This document shows positions 11,172 to 23,635 of a stretch of 64,000 nucleotides of DNA, piece after piece. The notes beneath the pieces were generated by a model, which worked only from the letters and a program-made list of their open reading frames with translations, ran no database searches and was not told the DNA's origin. Numbering within the stretch: the first letter of the stretch is position 1; each line of letters begins with the position of its first letter. Where the stretch lies: the NCBI RefSeq assembly GCF_033439725.1, contig NW_026944385.1, forward strand, positions 4,311,001 through 4,375,000. Direction: 5' to 3'. A program made the translations under genes and the position numbers. This DNA comes from Neurospora tetraspora (Eukaryota > Ascomycota > Sordariomycetes > Sordariales > Sordariaceae).

Positions 11172-13296
11172 ATGACAGCATTCGATCAGGACATCGAGCT
11201 CAACGCTTACTCACACTCTCACGGACTCGGAATCAGTGGTAATGGTGGCGGTGGTCGACAACGCAGCATAGCCGAGGGAAGCACCTTCACCGTCGGCGGC
11301 GTCTCCCCATCTTTCCGGGCCAAGTCCTTTGCCGATGCCTCACCCGGCGGCTTGAGCCATGCCCGCTCAAAATCTGTTGTTGGTGGTGGTGGTGGCGCGG
11401 GAGGAGGCTTCCACGGCAAGATGAGTCGCTTCGTGGACTCCTTCCGCCGCGGCGACGGCACCATCAACGACAACAAGCCCGACCTCGACGACGACAACAA
11501 CACCAGCTCCCACGGGTATTCTTCCCACAGCGTCTCGCGCGACCACGGCGGCACGCGGTACTATGATTTGCGCAAAGGTAACACCAAAACCGACATGCCC
11601 AGCCAGCTATATGCTAGAGACCTCAAGGGCCGGCATCTCCAGATGATTGCCATTGGAGGGTCCATCGGGACGGGATTTTTCGTTGCCTCCGGGAAGGTGT
11701 TGAGCGAAGGCGGACCGGCGAGCGTGTTGATTGGCTATCTCATCATTGGTGTCTTGATTTTTTGCACGATACAGGCCTTGGGCGAGTTGGCCGTTATCTT
11801 TCCCGTGGCCGGATCGTTTTCGGCCTTCTCGACGAGGTTTCTGGATCCGAGTTGGGGATTTGCTATGGGGTGGAAGTAAGTCTATCGAGTCTATGTGAAG
11901 ATGAAAAGAAAAGCGACTGACACTCATCTTCTAGCTATGCTCTGCAGTGGATCGTCGTGCTACCACTCGAGGTATTAGCCGGCGCCATGACGATAGGGTA
12001 CTGGAATAACGAGCTTAACAAAGCCATCTTTGTGACCATGTTCCTGGTCGTCATCTTCATCATCAATCTCTTTGGCGCAAAAGGATACGGCGAGGCAGAG
12101 TTCATTTTCGCCATCGTCAAAGTTACCGCTGTAGTAGGATTCATGTAGGTGCTCATCCACCCCCCTTCCCACTAGCCCGACCCGAAACCCGTCCATCCCC
12201 TCAGTTAGACTAACACACCCCAAGCCTCCTAGGCATAGTAATCAACATCGGCGGCACCCCAACTGAAGGCTACATCGGCGGCAAATACTGGACAGACCCC
12301 GGTGCCTTCCACAACGGCTTCAAAGGTCTCTCCTCCGTTTTCGTCTCTGCCGCCTTCGCCTTTGCCGGTACCGAGCTCGTTGGCCTAGCAGCCGCCGAGA
12401 CCGCCAACCCGCGCAAATCGCTACCTACCGCCATCAAGCAAGTTTTCTGGCGTATCGCGCTCTTCTACATCGTCAGCATGACGCTCGTCGGTCTGCTAGT
12501 CCCATACAACGAGCCTCGTCTCCTCAACGCCAAAAACGTCGCCGACGCCTCCGCCTCACCCTTCGTGATCGCCATCGAATCCGCCGGCGCCACCGTCCTC
12601 CCGTCTATCATGAACGGCGTCATTCTGATCTCGGTCATCTCAGTCGGTAACTCGGCCGTCTACGGCTCCTCGCGCACGCTGGCTGCCCTAGCCGAACTAG
12701 GCGAAGCCCCGTCCATCCTTGCCTACGTCGACCGCCGCGGCCGTCCAGTCGTAGCTATTATCGTCACCATGGCCGTCGGCCTCCTGGCCTATCTGGCTGA
12801 CGTGCCCGACCAAAGCGCCGTCTTTGACTGGCTCATCGCCATCTCGGGGCTCTCGTCCATCTTCACCTGGGCATCCACCTGCCTGGCGCACATCCGCCTG
12901 CGCAAAGCGTGGGCGTATAACCACCGCTCGGTGCAGGACATCGCCTTCCGCGCTCAGGGCGGGGTGATCGGGTCCTGGATCGGTTTTCTCCTCAACGTTT
13001 TGGTCCTGGTCCTCCAGATATGGGTGGCCATCGACCCTATCGATGAGGGCGAGCCGAAAATGACGATCAAAGAGAGGGTGAGCAGTTTCTTCTTGAGCTG
13101 CTTGGCGATTCCGGTGGTGATCGTGTTTACTATTGCGCATAAACTGTATTATAAGACCAAGATGGTGAGGATCGAGGATATGGATATTGATACCGGCCGC
13201 AGGGATTTTGGGCGACTGGGGATTATTAAGGCGCAGGAGAAGGAGGAGAGGATGGGGTGGCCTCGGTGGAAGAGGGTTTATCGGTTTATGTGCTGA
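11172..13296 (+). CDS. Amino acid permease (APC superfamily, YAT family)
   Basis: Three exons (11172-11875, 11935-12144, 12225-13296) give 661 residues. The introns are 59 and 80 nt, and the second uses an AAG acceptor at 12222-12224 after a GACTAAC branch; only this choice keeps the frame and the family sequence GFILLGIVINIGG. The hallmark start of helix 1 is present (LKGRHLQMIAIGGSIGTGFF, about residues 151-170), as are GWNYALQWIVVLPLE and FAGTELVGLAAAETANPRKS. Twelve membrane segments are expected. The protein should import amino acids by proton symport at the plasma membrane; substrate range cannot be read from sequence. The N-terminal cytoplasmic tail (about 150 residues) is unusually long, with Gly-rich runs and many Ser residues, a likely site for regulatory phosphorylation and ubiquitination. 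It ends with the usual fungal C-terminus rich in charged residues. Confidence 0.93.
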
Positions 13297-14434
13297 TTGT
13301 TTACACGGTATTGGGGCGGGAGGAGATGGGAGGGTCTGAGGGACGGGATGAGGGGCTGGAGGATAGCTGCAGCTGATGGAGTTTTGGGGATGAACTCGTG
13401 GAGGAGCGTCGATTGAGGGGGTTGGGATCGGACTGGATATGAACTGGATGCTTGGATATCAACGACGGAGATGCAAGTACATAAAAATGTAATAGTAATT
13501 ACATATGATGAAGAAGGACTTGAGCAACACCTTCTAATGAATTGTCTATCGTGATGACTGGCGACAAGAATCGCGGCAATAAGGCATCTAGTCGAGTTCT
13601 CGGTGAAAGATCCGTCACGCTGCAATGTCCGAGATCGATATATGACTTTGTCGCCGAACATCAACGTTCCTATTCAAGATATCGTCGTCCAGAAGAAATT
13701 TCGAAGATGCCATACCCCTACCAACAACAAAATTCACACATGGATACCTCGTATGCATACTAAAGGCCTTCCCAGACACCTACCTACCTACTTGACATGG
13801 CGAGAGAATTCAAGCAGCGAAGAAGTCAAAAAATGCAGATGGAAAGGGAACAATTGCTGTGCGAATGAAGAACTGAGTGAGGAAAGAGAAGAAGACACGC
13901 CATGCTCGTAAGGAACAGAAATGAAAATGAAAAGAACGGTTGTGCGAAACGGGACTGACTGAAAGCAGAAAATATAATAGGTAGGCGCGATCATGAATGA
14001 CCATGGCCCGGAAAAACTGACGATCTAATCGGAAAGCATATCTACCTGGCTGTTGCGAAGTGGGACTGGAGTCGGGTGGTGGAAGAAAAAGAAAATAGGT
14101 AGGCGCGATCATGACCATTGATCGGGCGGCTGGTCGGGGATGACGAATGAAGAATGAGGAATGGGGGAAAAGAACGGAAAGAAGAAAAGGGAAAAGAAAA
14201 GGAAAATGAAGAGGAAAATGAAGAGGAGAAGAAAAAAAGAAAAAAAAAAGGGGGTGAAAAAAAAAAAAAAAAAAAGGAAAGAGTACAAACAGAGAGGTAA
14301 TGCAATACGCAGAAAAAGATGTAGGACATCCAGGCCTTGTCAAAGACATACAAAAATTCTCGACAATGGTTATGATCATCATGATCAACGGTCAGAAGGG
14401 GAAAGATGAAGGGCTGGTAGAAGAAGAAAAAAGC
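13297..14434. other. Intergenic with short direct repeats and a purine tract
   Basis: No gene is seen. The phrase ATAGGTAGGCGCGATCATGA occurs twice (about 13977-13996 and 14095-14114), each followed by ACCAT a few bases on, indicating a local duplication of roughly 120 bp that has since diverged. From about 14150 to 14285 the + strand is almost pure A/G (GAAAAGGAAAATGAAGAGG type), a tract able to form triplex DNA. Open frames in it are Lys/Arg or Phe/Ser artefacts. Confidence 0.5.
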
Positions 14435-14442
14435 AAAAAAAA
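14435..14442 (-). terminator. RNA polymerase III terminator of tRNA-Val
   Basis: Eight A on the + strand (T8 on the transcribed sense) lie 12 bases after the tRNA 3' end. This is the standard poly-T stop for polymerase III. Confidence 0.7.
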
Positions 14443-14454
14443 GGGTATTCAAGA

Positions 14455-14528
14455 TGATCCGACCCAGGCTCGATCTGGGGACCTTCAGTGTGTTAGACTG
14501 ACGTGATAACCAACTACACCATCGGACC
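14455..14528 (-). tRNA. tRNA-Val (anticodon AAC)
   Basis: On the minus strand the sequence folds as a cloverleaf: acceptor GGTCCGA pairing with TCGGATC (one G-T), D-arm GTG...CAC, anticodon stem TCAGT/ACTGA around loop CTAACAC (anticodon AAC at 14494-14492), five-base variable region AGGTC, T-stem CCCAG/CTGGG with loop ATCGAGC, and discriminator A. There is no intron. The length is 74 nt. A T8 terminator follows. The T-loop starts with A rather than the usual T, a small deviation. It lies 304 bp beyond the 3' end of the amidohydrolase gene on the same strand. Confidence 0.92.
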
Positions 14529-14832
14529 TGTTGTTGTTGAAGAATCAGAAAGAAAATTTTTGGTTATGTACCGTGACTCGCGGACTACGGGTATCCCGGC
14601 CACAAAAGTTGCCACTGGTCGAGATCAAGGGGAGGACACACCACAGCAGCTTGTTATGGAAAGACATGGCCTTTGTAGAAACATATCATCATTCCTTCGT
14701 ATATACGTCGTCATCAGCACTCGTAACTATTCATATCCCAATCCCTTATTGCCATCCAACATCCAAAAACCTCATTTCATATCCAAACCCTTCCACACAC
14801 ACACCCACCCCCTCCGCTCACCTCACTTCTCC

Positions 14833-17762
14833 TCAAAACACACTAACAACCCCCAACCCCCCCGCAACCGCCTTCACCCTGCTCTGAATCCTCAACGGAT
14901 TCCCCTCAAACACCACAAAGTGCCCCTCCTCAACCTTGGGCTCCTTAGCCCCCAGCATCTTATACACATTCCCACTCACCAAACCCAACGCACTCTTCTT
15001 GCTCAGCTTCCCGCCTCCATTCGCATACGCAATACCCGCCAACAATCCCAGGTCCCTAACCAGCCAATCCTCCTCCAATCCGATAGCCGCGGTCACACCA
15101 GCATCGATAAGCACGTCGATAGCCGTGCCGTTAGTTAGCGGAGCACCGGAAAGCGCGCGGCGCTGGTCCCACGAGGTGGCGTACGATTGGAGCGGGGCAA
15201 GAACGACGCCGACTTGCGCGGCGGCAAGCTCGTCGGCGACGAGGTGCGATTCGGCGCCGCCGAAGATAGCGAGATGGATCTTGCTGGAGGTGACGGCCTC
15301 GACGTCCTTCTTGACGCGCAGGGCGGCGGCGATGATGTCGGCGTTGTGGATGGTCAGGACGAGCGGGAGGGAGCCGTTGACGACCTTTTGCAAGAAGGTG
15401 GACTCGGAGTAGATGTCGGCGGGCTCGATGGTCTCGTTCTTCTTGAGCTTGGTGGCAGCTTGGAGAAGTTTGCGGCGGAGGGCGCCGACGGCCGCGGATA
15501 GGGAGGGTGTGCCCTCGGCTTCTTTGGCGTTGGGGTCCAGGCTGTAGTGGACGGCGACGTCGCTGGCGAAGATGGCGCCCTTGGCGAGGGAGTTGGTGGC
15601 GCCTGTGAGGAAGCCGACGCTCGTGCCGTGGTGGGTCGCGCCGTCGGTGAACTTGGGTGCCGTAATGGCCTTGGTGACGCCGTACTTGTAGGCGGCGTGC
15701 AGCTTCTTGGTGTCGAGGGTGAGACCGTCTTCGGCACGGGTGAAGACATTGACGTTGTCACCGTTATCAGTGGAATCTTCGGCGTCGATGGCGTTTAGGC
15801 CGATCTGGGAACCAAAGGCCGTGAAAGAACCGGTCAAGTGACCGTCCTTGAGCTCAATGACGGGGATCTTGGAGGTAGATGCCATGTGCACCTCATCGGC
15901 GCAGACGCCGACGCAAGTGACCTTGCCGTTGCGGATGACGGCGCTGTAGGACTTTGTGTCCTTGCTTCCGCCCTTGATCTCAATGTCACCAAGAACATTG
16001 GTGATGCCAGTGAAGACAACCGAGTTCATCCCTACAGGTTCCTCGGCAATGGTAGAGGTGCTCTCATCCGAAAAGATCAACTTGGGAACGGGCTTGTTCA
16101 GCTCGATAGGGTGCTCGTACTGGGCAGTCCCGTCGATCCACACCTGCACAGGAGTAGCGCCCACCTCGAGAGGATCACTGTCCCAGACAACGACATCGGC
16201 ATCAAATCCAGGCTTGATCTTGCCGAGTCTGTTGCCAAAGCCGAGACGCTCAGCCGGAGCGGTAGTTACGGAGGCGAGAGCAGCGTGGTAGGGCAAGCCA
16301 TACTTGTGGCCCTTGGCGGCCTCGAACAGGACGTGCTGGGCGTTGAGAACCGGGTTGTCGCTGACATAGATGGGCGTCAAGTCGTTGTCCCAGAGGTACT
16401 TTCCAGCAAACTCGGAACCGACGTAGGACTCGGCCTTGTAGTACATGTTGTCGGCAAAGATGGCAGAGGCAGGGGGGTCACCACCGTAGGCGCGCTTAAG
16501 GATCTGTCCGGTTCGTTAGCAACAGGAATGCCTCTTCTCTTCTCGTCAGCTCTGAAGCTTACCTCTGGTACCAAATAGGTTTGATGGGCATGATGAAAGG
16601 CCCGGACCTTGAACTTGAACTCGTTGGTGTGATCGACGAAAGCCTCGAGATCGGGGATGGTGTAGCAGTGAGTGTTGAGGTGAATCTGTCCGCGCAACAA
16701 GGCGCCAAGCGACTCCCACTTCAATTCCTGGGGAAGATATCCCTTCATGTTTTGCACGCCGACTGCAGTGGCGGCATCACACCAGTCATCCTGGTCGCGC
16801 ACCAACTTAGTCGCCTGCTCAAAGGCGTGGCGGAACTCCCAGCTCTCGCCCATACGGCTGGTAGGGCCCTGTTGTCCAACCCTCCCGTAGACGCGCTTAG
16901 CGTTCTCACCGCAGGCCATCTTCATGAATCTCCAGTTGCGTTCGGGGTCAGCCAGCATGTCGGCAGCACTGGTCTCGTTGCGACCGTCGGGCTTGCCAAC
17001 AGCCAGCTTGATGGCGTATGCCTCACCACCCATGTTGTTGCCCGAACCAGGAAGGATCAAGCTGGTGGTGACACCGCCAGACTTGATAACCTGGATTTGG
17101 TGGTCATTGGGCTGGATGCCGTCGATAGAGCGGACGAACGGGGTAATGTCCGCCGAGAGCTCGTTGGTATCTTCGTTTCCGTCAAGACTAGGCAACGAGT
17201 CTACGCCGGCATGGCTGTGCATATCGATGATGCCGGCGGTCAGGGGACGGCCCTTGGCGTCAAAGACGTGGGTGCCCTTGGGTAGACTGGAGGCGGCAAT
17301 GTCGGACTCGACCTTCTTGATGAGGCCATACTCGAGGTAGATGTCGGCCTTGATCCAGCTGTAGCCCTTGCCCTTGCGGGCATCGGCAGCAGAGGTGCCC
17401 TTGGCCGGCTCTCCGACCCAGACGGTGGCGTTCTTGATGAGGGTAGGGGCATGGCCGTCGATGTAACGGGCGTTCTTCTCGCGACCCTCGCCGATGGGGT
17501 CTTGGGGCTTCTGGCGCAGCTTGGAGCAGGTGGACAGGTCGTCGTGCAAGCGTTGCACCGACAAGCCGTGGACCGTGACGTTGCCGTTAACGGGCTCGGA
17601 GCGCGAGGGGAGCTGTCTCCACTGGGCGTAGGCGATGAAGCCCATGCAGGCAACCGCGAGGAACTTGAGGCCTCTAGACCGGCGCATCTTCTTCCTCTTC
17701 CATGCCGGAGGGGGAGGCGCTACGGCGCTGTACGGGGGCAGCCCGCCGCCCTTCTCGTCCAT
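14833..17762 (-). CDS. Membrane-anchored amidohydrolase-family protein (annotated in relatives as carbohydrate esterase family 9-like)
   Basis: Two exons (17762-16563 and 16503-14833), joined by a 59-nt intron (GTAAGC donor, GCTAAC branch, CAG acceptor), give 956 residues. A cytoplasmic N-terminus rich in Pro and basic residues is followed by one membrane segment (about 31-47, LKFLAVACMGFIAYAQW). The rest is then probably lumenal or extracellular. The amidohydrolase metal-binding start is clear: GIIDMHSHAGVDS with HSH at about 182-184. Later come a glycine-rich loop (LILPGSGNNMGGEA) and GKIKPGFDADVVVWDSDPL, typical of the family's C-terminal beta segment. Amidohydrolases use one or two metal ions to hydrolyse amide or ester bonds; the CE9 label implies deacetylation of amino sugars, which I regard as unproven here. 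The protein is about twice the usual length, and its C-terminal half looks like a second, degenerate domain. Confidence 0.85.
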
Positions 17763-19069
17763 TGTTGGTGTTGCTTTGTTTTGTTTTGTTGACCGTGATA
17801 CTTAAGGTAGGTTTCCGGCCGTTGCGGACTGTTGGACAAGACTGAAGGAGCGGAATGGCCCGGGGGGGAGGAGGTTGGAAGATTGAAGTGCCGCCTCACG
17901 GGAAAAGGCCAAACTTGTATAACTGCCTATGTGCCAGCCGAGGTGATGCGACACGCGGACAGCTCTCAACAACTGTGAGGAGTAAAAGCGGGGAGCTCAC
18001 CGATTTGGCGCGACACCATTGGCCAATTCTCAGTCCAGCTGTCCAGGTACCCGCCCAGCCGCTGTCCCATCCTTGGTCGATTCGTCATCCAATCGCTGAC
18101 TGCCTACAGGACCCAATTCGGAAGGTGCGCGGGTCTCGGCATTGATAATGTCAATGTAGCGATTACCGGGCACTAACAGCCACACGACTTGGAGTGGCGG
18201 TTGAGAGTTAGTGTACGTTAGGCTTTTCTGCATGCACAACCAAAGGCTTTGACAATGGCGCTGTTTGTGCTCGGACTTACGATGCGATAACCTCACTTTA
18301 CATCGTATTTCCATTTGTCACAGTCAGAGATCCTCGACAGTCGACACCACCACCACGGCAGTCCGATGCCTATTACAAAACTTACCGAGGAGAAAGAAAA
18401 GCAATGAAACCTTACTACTCTGACTCAGCAACGTCGTCACCATGGAATGCGGCCACCAGGCACGGCGTATCGCGGTGCTGCCAAACCGCGTTTACTTTGC
18501 GGTGCGACGACGGCGACGGCGACCAAGTTACCACGCACGACATGCCTAACCTACGTCTCTGTGCCACGGAGATGCGGTCGACCATTCACCACTCTTTTGT
18601 AGCTTAGCTTCCAGCCGATGAACGAGGGCAGACTGTGATCATTACGGATTCATCAGCCAGCTCCAAGATACCCTGAGAAGATGGCTCCATTTGAAACTCT
18701 CTCAAGCAATTCTGACCTTCCGGCTCGTCTGGGTTGATATTGTCATTACCACCAGGCAATTCCAGGTCTGGATTCAAGACAATGGGCCACGACAGATGCC
18801 GACGACACGGGCACACTTGTCTTACCACCTGCCTCAAGTTGCGAGACACAGGAACATTCAGGTTTAACAACAAATGGTTGGGTTCCCGCCGTCTTTGAAG
18901 CCTATCAACAGGCCCTTAGGTCAGATGGTACCTCGACTTCTTCGCGGCCATGTTCACAAATCTTCGGACTCGAAGAGAAGAGAAGCGACGGAAACCCTTA
19001 CCAACCCTTTTCTGCGCAGCCGAATCCAATCCAGCGTTTACTCATCGGAATCACCGAGTGGAATAGACA
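17763..19069. other. Intergenic, no gene seen
   Basis: This contains the upstream region of the minus-strand amidohydrolase gene and probably the leader of the small gene at 19070. Open frames are short and lack domains. A + strand frame across about 18880-19160 (GWVPAVFEAYQQALRSDG) looks weakly protein-like, but it overlaps the next gene out of frame and has no start or splice support. Confidence 0.4.
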
Positions 19070-19599
19070 ATGCCCTCTTCCAGCACCACCCGAATCTTGC
19101 TATCCAGCTGTCTATGGCCCGGCTTGGCCTTGGCCCTCCCGACACCTTCTCCTCAAACAGACATCTTGAGCACGAGGTCAAAACCACCTTCACTTCAATC
19201 ATCGTGGAATATTATGGGCGCTCTTTTTCCCTGCGTCTTCATCATCATTGCCGTCTACTTTCTCGCGGAACGTTGCTACGTACGAGTGAATCGTGGTTTT
19301 GACCAGGTCGAATTTCCTCAATGGCCCTCCTCAAACTTGAATGAAGACGGGTATGTCAGAGAAGGCCAAAGTTAGAGCGTTTCACCCACTGACCCCACGT
19401 CACCATTCCTAGCCCTGACTATCAAGTCGTGTGGTTGTCAGATATCCTGGGTGTTATGGTGACGAGTGATAGGGAGATCGTCGGTATGGCTCGTCGGCAA
19501 CCCCCCGGAGAAGAAAGTTGGTCTGGGACAACTACCACTTCCACTTCGTCAGCTTCATCAAACGCGGTACCGGTACCCCCAACGGTGTACGCCTGGTGA
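19070..19599 (+). CDS. Small single-pass membrane protein, unknown function
   Basis: Two exons (19070-19350 and 19413-19599) are joined by a canonical 62-nt intron (GTATGT donor, CACTGAC branch, CTAG acceptor). The frame is preserved across a split Gly codon. The product is 155 residues. The N-terminus (MPSSSTTRILLSSCLWPGLA) could be a signal peptide. One strong membrane segment follows (GALFPCVFIIIAVYFLAERC, about 50-69). The second exon starts PDYQVVWLSDILGVMVTSD and ends in a Ser/Thr-rich tail. No known domain is recognised. Support comes from the splice signals and the sensible sequence on both sides of the intron. A wrong start or a longer upstream exon is possible. Confidence 0.5.
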
Positions 19600-21234
19600 T
19601 GACGAGCTTTGGACGGATTCGATCCGAGGTGGAGAGAGAAAGGGGCCGATACCCGAGATTATTCATAGTGTGGATGGCAGGCCAACAACATCATTTATGA
19701 CGGAAGCCATGGGTTCTTCGCCTGTTATGGTCTACTGTGGTATGGTCAATTCCACATTCTGGGACCAACCTTGTTGGACACGATGGGCTGCACGTGAGAA
19801 AAACGCCATGCAGGGCCATGGAAGCGAGGAACCTTGTCCACCTGTTCGGGCTCCGAGTCAAGCAAGACACGAAGACGGGATGGACAATCCTGTTGGCCCA
19901 CGCATCAACACAGTCGAACCGAGCTTGAAGATTGTGCTGTATTGCAAGGTTAATTGCTCGAAGCGACTTGCAACGTGCAAACCTGACAATAGACACGGCC
20001 TGCCCCGGCCAACCTGTTTTATCGGTCAAAGATCGGCGTGTGCCGCACAGAGAAAAGATGGTTCGGAAATTCAACGGGTCCATCACGTCTCCCTGGTCTC
20101 TAACGACGGTCAGTGAGCGTGGGTGACGACCTTTCCGCGTTGGCCATCGTCATGTATCGTGATCGGCTGATGGGATCAGCTTTGGATCTGCCATGACCTG
20201 TGCGCTTCCCGCCCATTGCCCACTATTTGTTCGCCCTACTTGAGTGGTGTCTTCGGACAAGTCCCACAACTCCTCAGAATTTGACCAGGACACGCGACTC
20301 AGCAAAGCATCCCGCAATGCCACTCCAGCCGAAACACTATCGAATTGCGCTGCAATTTGCAAACAGGAGCCGAGAAGACCGGATAAAGTGTCCTTGTCCC
20401 TTTTGGGGCGTAGACTTGGTGCTGATCGACAGCTAAATTGCCTCGAAACAGCAATCCCACTGTTCCATTGCCTTGTCTCTTCATCAGCCACGCCGCAGTC
20501 TCGCCGACCAAACTACTATCTGCCGCCAAATATCCGTCATCCCAAGCCGCGGAGAGCCCGCCAACGGCCATGATCAAAAACTTGGATTTGGTGTGATTCT
20601 GGGATCAAGGGTAGCATCCTCGTCGTCGTCGAGCTCGGGGTGCTTCATGGCCAGTGTGTCCCCTGAAGCCAAGCGGGAGCTACGGGGAAGTTGAAATTGG
20701 GGGCAGACTGCGCTATTCCGCCCTGGGCATAGCGTCAGGTACAGACCTCCATTCGACAAGGGCCGTCCCGTCGATCTTTACCGTGTGCAGTCCGTCCATT
20801 GAAGATTCCCCACTTTGCTTTTTTATGTACACTACGGTCCAGCCCCGGCCCACAACATCCTTGACTCGTCAACGCTGTGCTCGGAGGTGCTTGGCCGTGG
20901 TGACAGGAGGTGACAGGATGTGATTCCTTGTGAAAGATCCGGATTCTATACAGGACCCGTTTTCATCGCCTCTGGCTCCGAGCTATAATCCTTTTTAGTC
21001 CCCATCATCTCCGTTTCACGCTGCCAAATGCGTCTCGTCTGTTTTCTTCCTCTCTTTTCCGTTTCCTAACTATATCCCAATATCCAATTGATCCCTCCAC
21101 TCTTTTGGGACTTGGATACGTGTCACTCGTTTTATACCAGCAAAACATCCGCTATAAGCATACCCAATGATCAACGGACAACTTCAACGAGATACCAACG
21201 TCCAAATATCACACTCTTTGTGACCAGCCGAGCC
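19600..21234. other. Intergenic, no gene seen
   Basis: Several open frames of 60-200 codons exist on both strands, but none has domain motifs, clear introns or biased composition. The last 300 bases are pyrimidine-rich and are likely the promoter and 5' leader of the gene starting at 21235. Confidence 0.4.
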
Positions 21235-23117
21235 ATGGACAATCAAGATGGGTTCGACCATGCCTTGGAAAAGCGGACGGTCCAGGATTTCTTAGACAAG
21301 CTCTTCAGCCCATGGTGCAAGGCCTTTCCCAAGACACCGGGATGTCCTACGCCAGTGGAGGCGCCGCCGCCAGCAACAACGCCAACACCAACACCAACAC
21401 CGGCACCGGCACCGGCCGCAACTTCACTCCCTGCAGTTGTAGCACCACCTCCAGTCGAAACTAAGACTCAGCCCGCGAGTCCTCCCGTGGTAACACAGCC
21501 ACCGGTAGTGGTAGCACCGCCAGCCACTACTGCTCCCGCAGTCGTGAAGCCTTCGCCAACCAGCATTACGCCGCAACCAACCAAAGGAGCCGAACAAGGG
21601 TCGGGATCGAATCCTGGAACGGGATCAAGTGAAGGATCTGGACAAGGCAACGGATCAGGAAGCGGCCCTGATTCGAATGATGCGGACAAGGGTAACGCCG
21701 GGAATGCGGGGAATGATGGATCTGGCTCTGGTAAGGGAGCCACGGGACCTGTCGGATCTGATAACGGCAACAACGCCGCCGTTCCACCACCGAGCGTGAC
21801 TTCGGATAAAGCTGAAGTACAGCCCACGGCTACTTCAGGCAGCCATGCTGGGAATGGAGTTCTTGCTGGAAACGTTCTTCTCGCCGCCCCAATGCCAGTT
21901 GCGAGTCACTCATCCGAGTCGGGCGAACACACGGTTGGGGATGAGGGTGAGAATGATACCTCTAAGGATGGGGATAACTTGGTGCAGGGTTCTCAGCCTT
22001 CGGCCACTTCCTATCACTCAGCAATTCAACATAACGACCAAACTATTTCTACTACGCTTTCCACTGCATGGATCGCTGCAGGCACCCCAACAAGCATTCC
22101 GTCAGGAGAGAGCAGCGTCCCCAGCCAAACACCTGGATCTGATGACCCCTCATGGGTCAACCCAGACCTTACTCCCACCCCCGGCTCAACTCACCCACAA
22201 ATGGGTGGAGGCTCAACCACAGGGAATAGCGACAGTCCCACCGTGGACTCGCCCAAAACCAGCAACACGGGTCTTGTATCTGGTATTGCCGGTGGTGTTG
22301 TCAGTAAGTCAGCCCATCAACCATCATCCCCCAAGAACTTCTCACTAACATCCACCCCTCAGCCATGGTGGTCCTCTTCTTCATCTTGTTTGCTCTCCTC
22401 TACAAATACCGCCGCACCGCCCCCGTCCAGAACTTCCTCATCAAGTGCACCCCCTTGAAAGTAGCCGCCTACACCAAGCGTGACAAGAGGCGATCCTCAA
22501 TGGGCAAAGGCCTGCTCTACGAGGACGACGAGCCATCATCACCCACCATGACCGAGAAAGGGAAAAAAATTGACTACGGCACCATCCTGCCCGCCCCTGT
22601 CACGCAACCCAATCCTACCGCCTGCCGCTCCCCCACCAAAGCCACCCAACCGCCCGTCCTCGACACGACTCACGGTGCCAGGTCCCCAACATCGCCCGAT
22701 GGATCGGGTCACAACCCGTTCGAACGCTCGTCCACCGGATCTGGAATGTCCGATTTCTTCCCGCAACCCCCCTCGCCCACGCACTCCAACCACTCGCGCG
22801 ACGCGCGCAACAGTATCGACTCGCTCGGCGGCGTCAGTATTGCTAGCAGCGGTATCTTTTCCGCGTCTATGATGCCGCCTTCTACCGCTTGCAGCAACAA
22901 CAGCTCCACGTCCTGGGCGTCGCCGCCGAGTACGTCGCATAGTCAGGCGAACCCGTTTCAGCCGTTGCACCCACCGAGGCAGTCGATGCTGATGTCGCAG
23001 AGGCAGTCGATGCTGGGGCAGGCGGGGTTGTCGAGCCAGGCATCGATGGGGCCGAGGGAAGGGCAGGCGGGTCCGTCGAATTGGCGGGATAGTAGACCAG
23101 ATTCGTGGGGGTTTTGA
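21235..23117 (+). CDS. Mucin-like single-pass membrane protein (Wsc/Mid2-like architecture)
   Basis: Two exons (21235-22303, 22363-23117; 59-nt intron with GTAAGT, ACTAACA, CAG) encode 607 residues. Order: a short N-terminal part with SPWCKAFPKTPGCPTP; a long Pro/Thr/Ser- and Gly-rich stretch (about 40-340) likely to be O-glycosylated; a membrane segment (about 347-371, GLVSGIAGGVV then TMVVLFFILFALLYKYRR); and a Ser/Pro-rich cytoplasmic tail with many possible phosphorylation sites. This is the layout of fungal cell-wall stress sensors, but no WSC cysteine domain is present, so the sensor role is inference. The intron sits just before the membrane helix, as in the gene at 42547. I chose the ATG at 21235 because it fits the AGCC-ATGG context; an in-frame ATG exists at 21088. 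No signal peptide is evident from either start, so an upstream exon may be missing. Confidence 0.75.
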
Positions 23118-23635
23118 TCTGACCTTGAAAGAGAGAGGAAAAACGGATGATGAGCACACTCGAAGAGAAAATTTGGAAGGAGTGATGCATAGATAAGTGT
23201 CTTACGTCTTTTGCGATGACAATGTGTGACGGTCGTATATCAAGAAGCGCTTGGACCACGACTGGACTGTCGATTTGTTCCTTTTTTTGGATATTCCCCT
23301 GTCTGTTCTTGTTTTTCTTGTCCTTCAAAACCACCGAGGCATCATGTATGGGCAAGTCCTTGATCGTCGCGCTGTGTCTCATATACTCAAGCAAGGTCTG
23401 GTGGGATACTCGGCCTTTTGGAAGAATGCCTGAAGATTTTGATGGAGTCAATATCGGGGAATCAGATTTACGTCTAGGGCACACAAGACTTCGTCATTCA
23501 CGCCTGTTTACCTTGTCGGCATCAATTTCCGTCACGTTAGTTATCTGTTAATGATATTGTGTAATGAAGTTACTCGATTTTAACCCTTTCCATGCTGTTC
23601 GCTACAGCATACACTAGAGATACCATGACCAAACT
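23118..23635. other. Intergenic, no gene seen
   Basis: This is the 3' flank of the mucin-like gene; no supported gene. Confidence 0.5.

Noticed and set aside
14161-14409. Lys/Arg-rich frame on + and Phe/Ser-rich frames on - near the tRNA
   Set aside because: Artefacts of a pure purine/pyrimidine tract; no splice or domain support.
15547-17285. Long + strand frames opposite the amidohydrolase gene
   Set aside because: GC-rich coding DNA leaves the antisense strand open; the minus-strand protein has clear family motifs and a proper intron.
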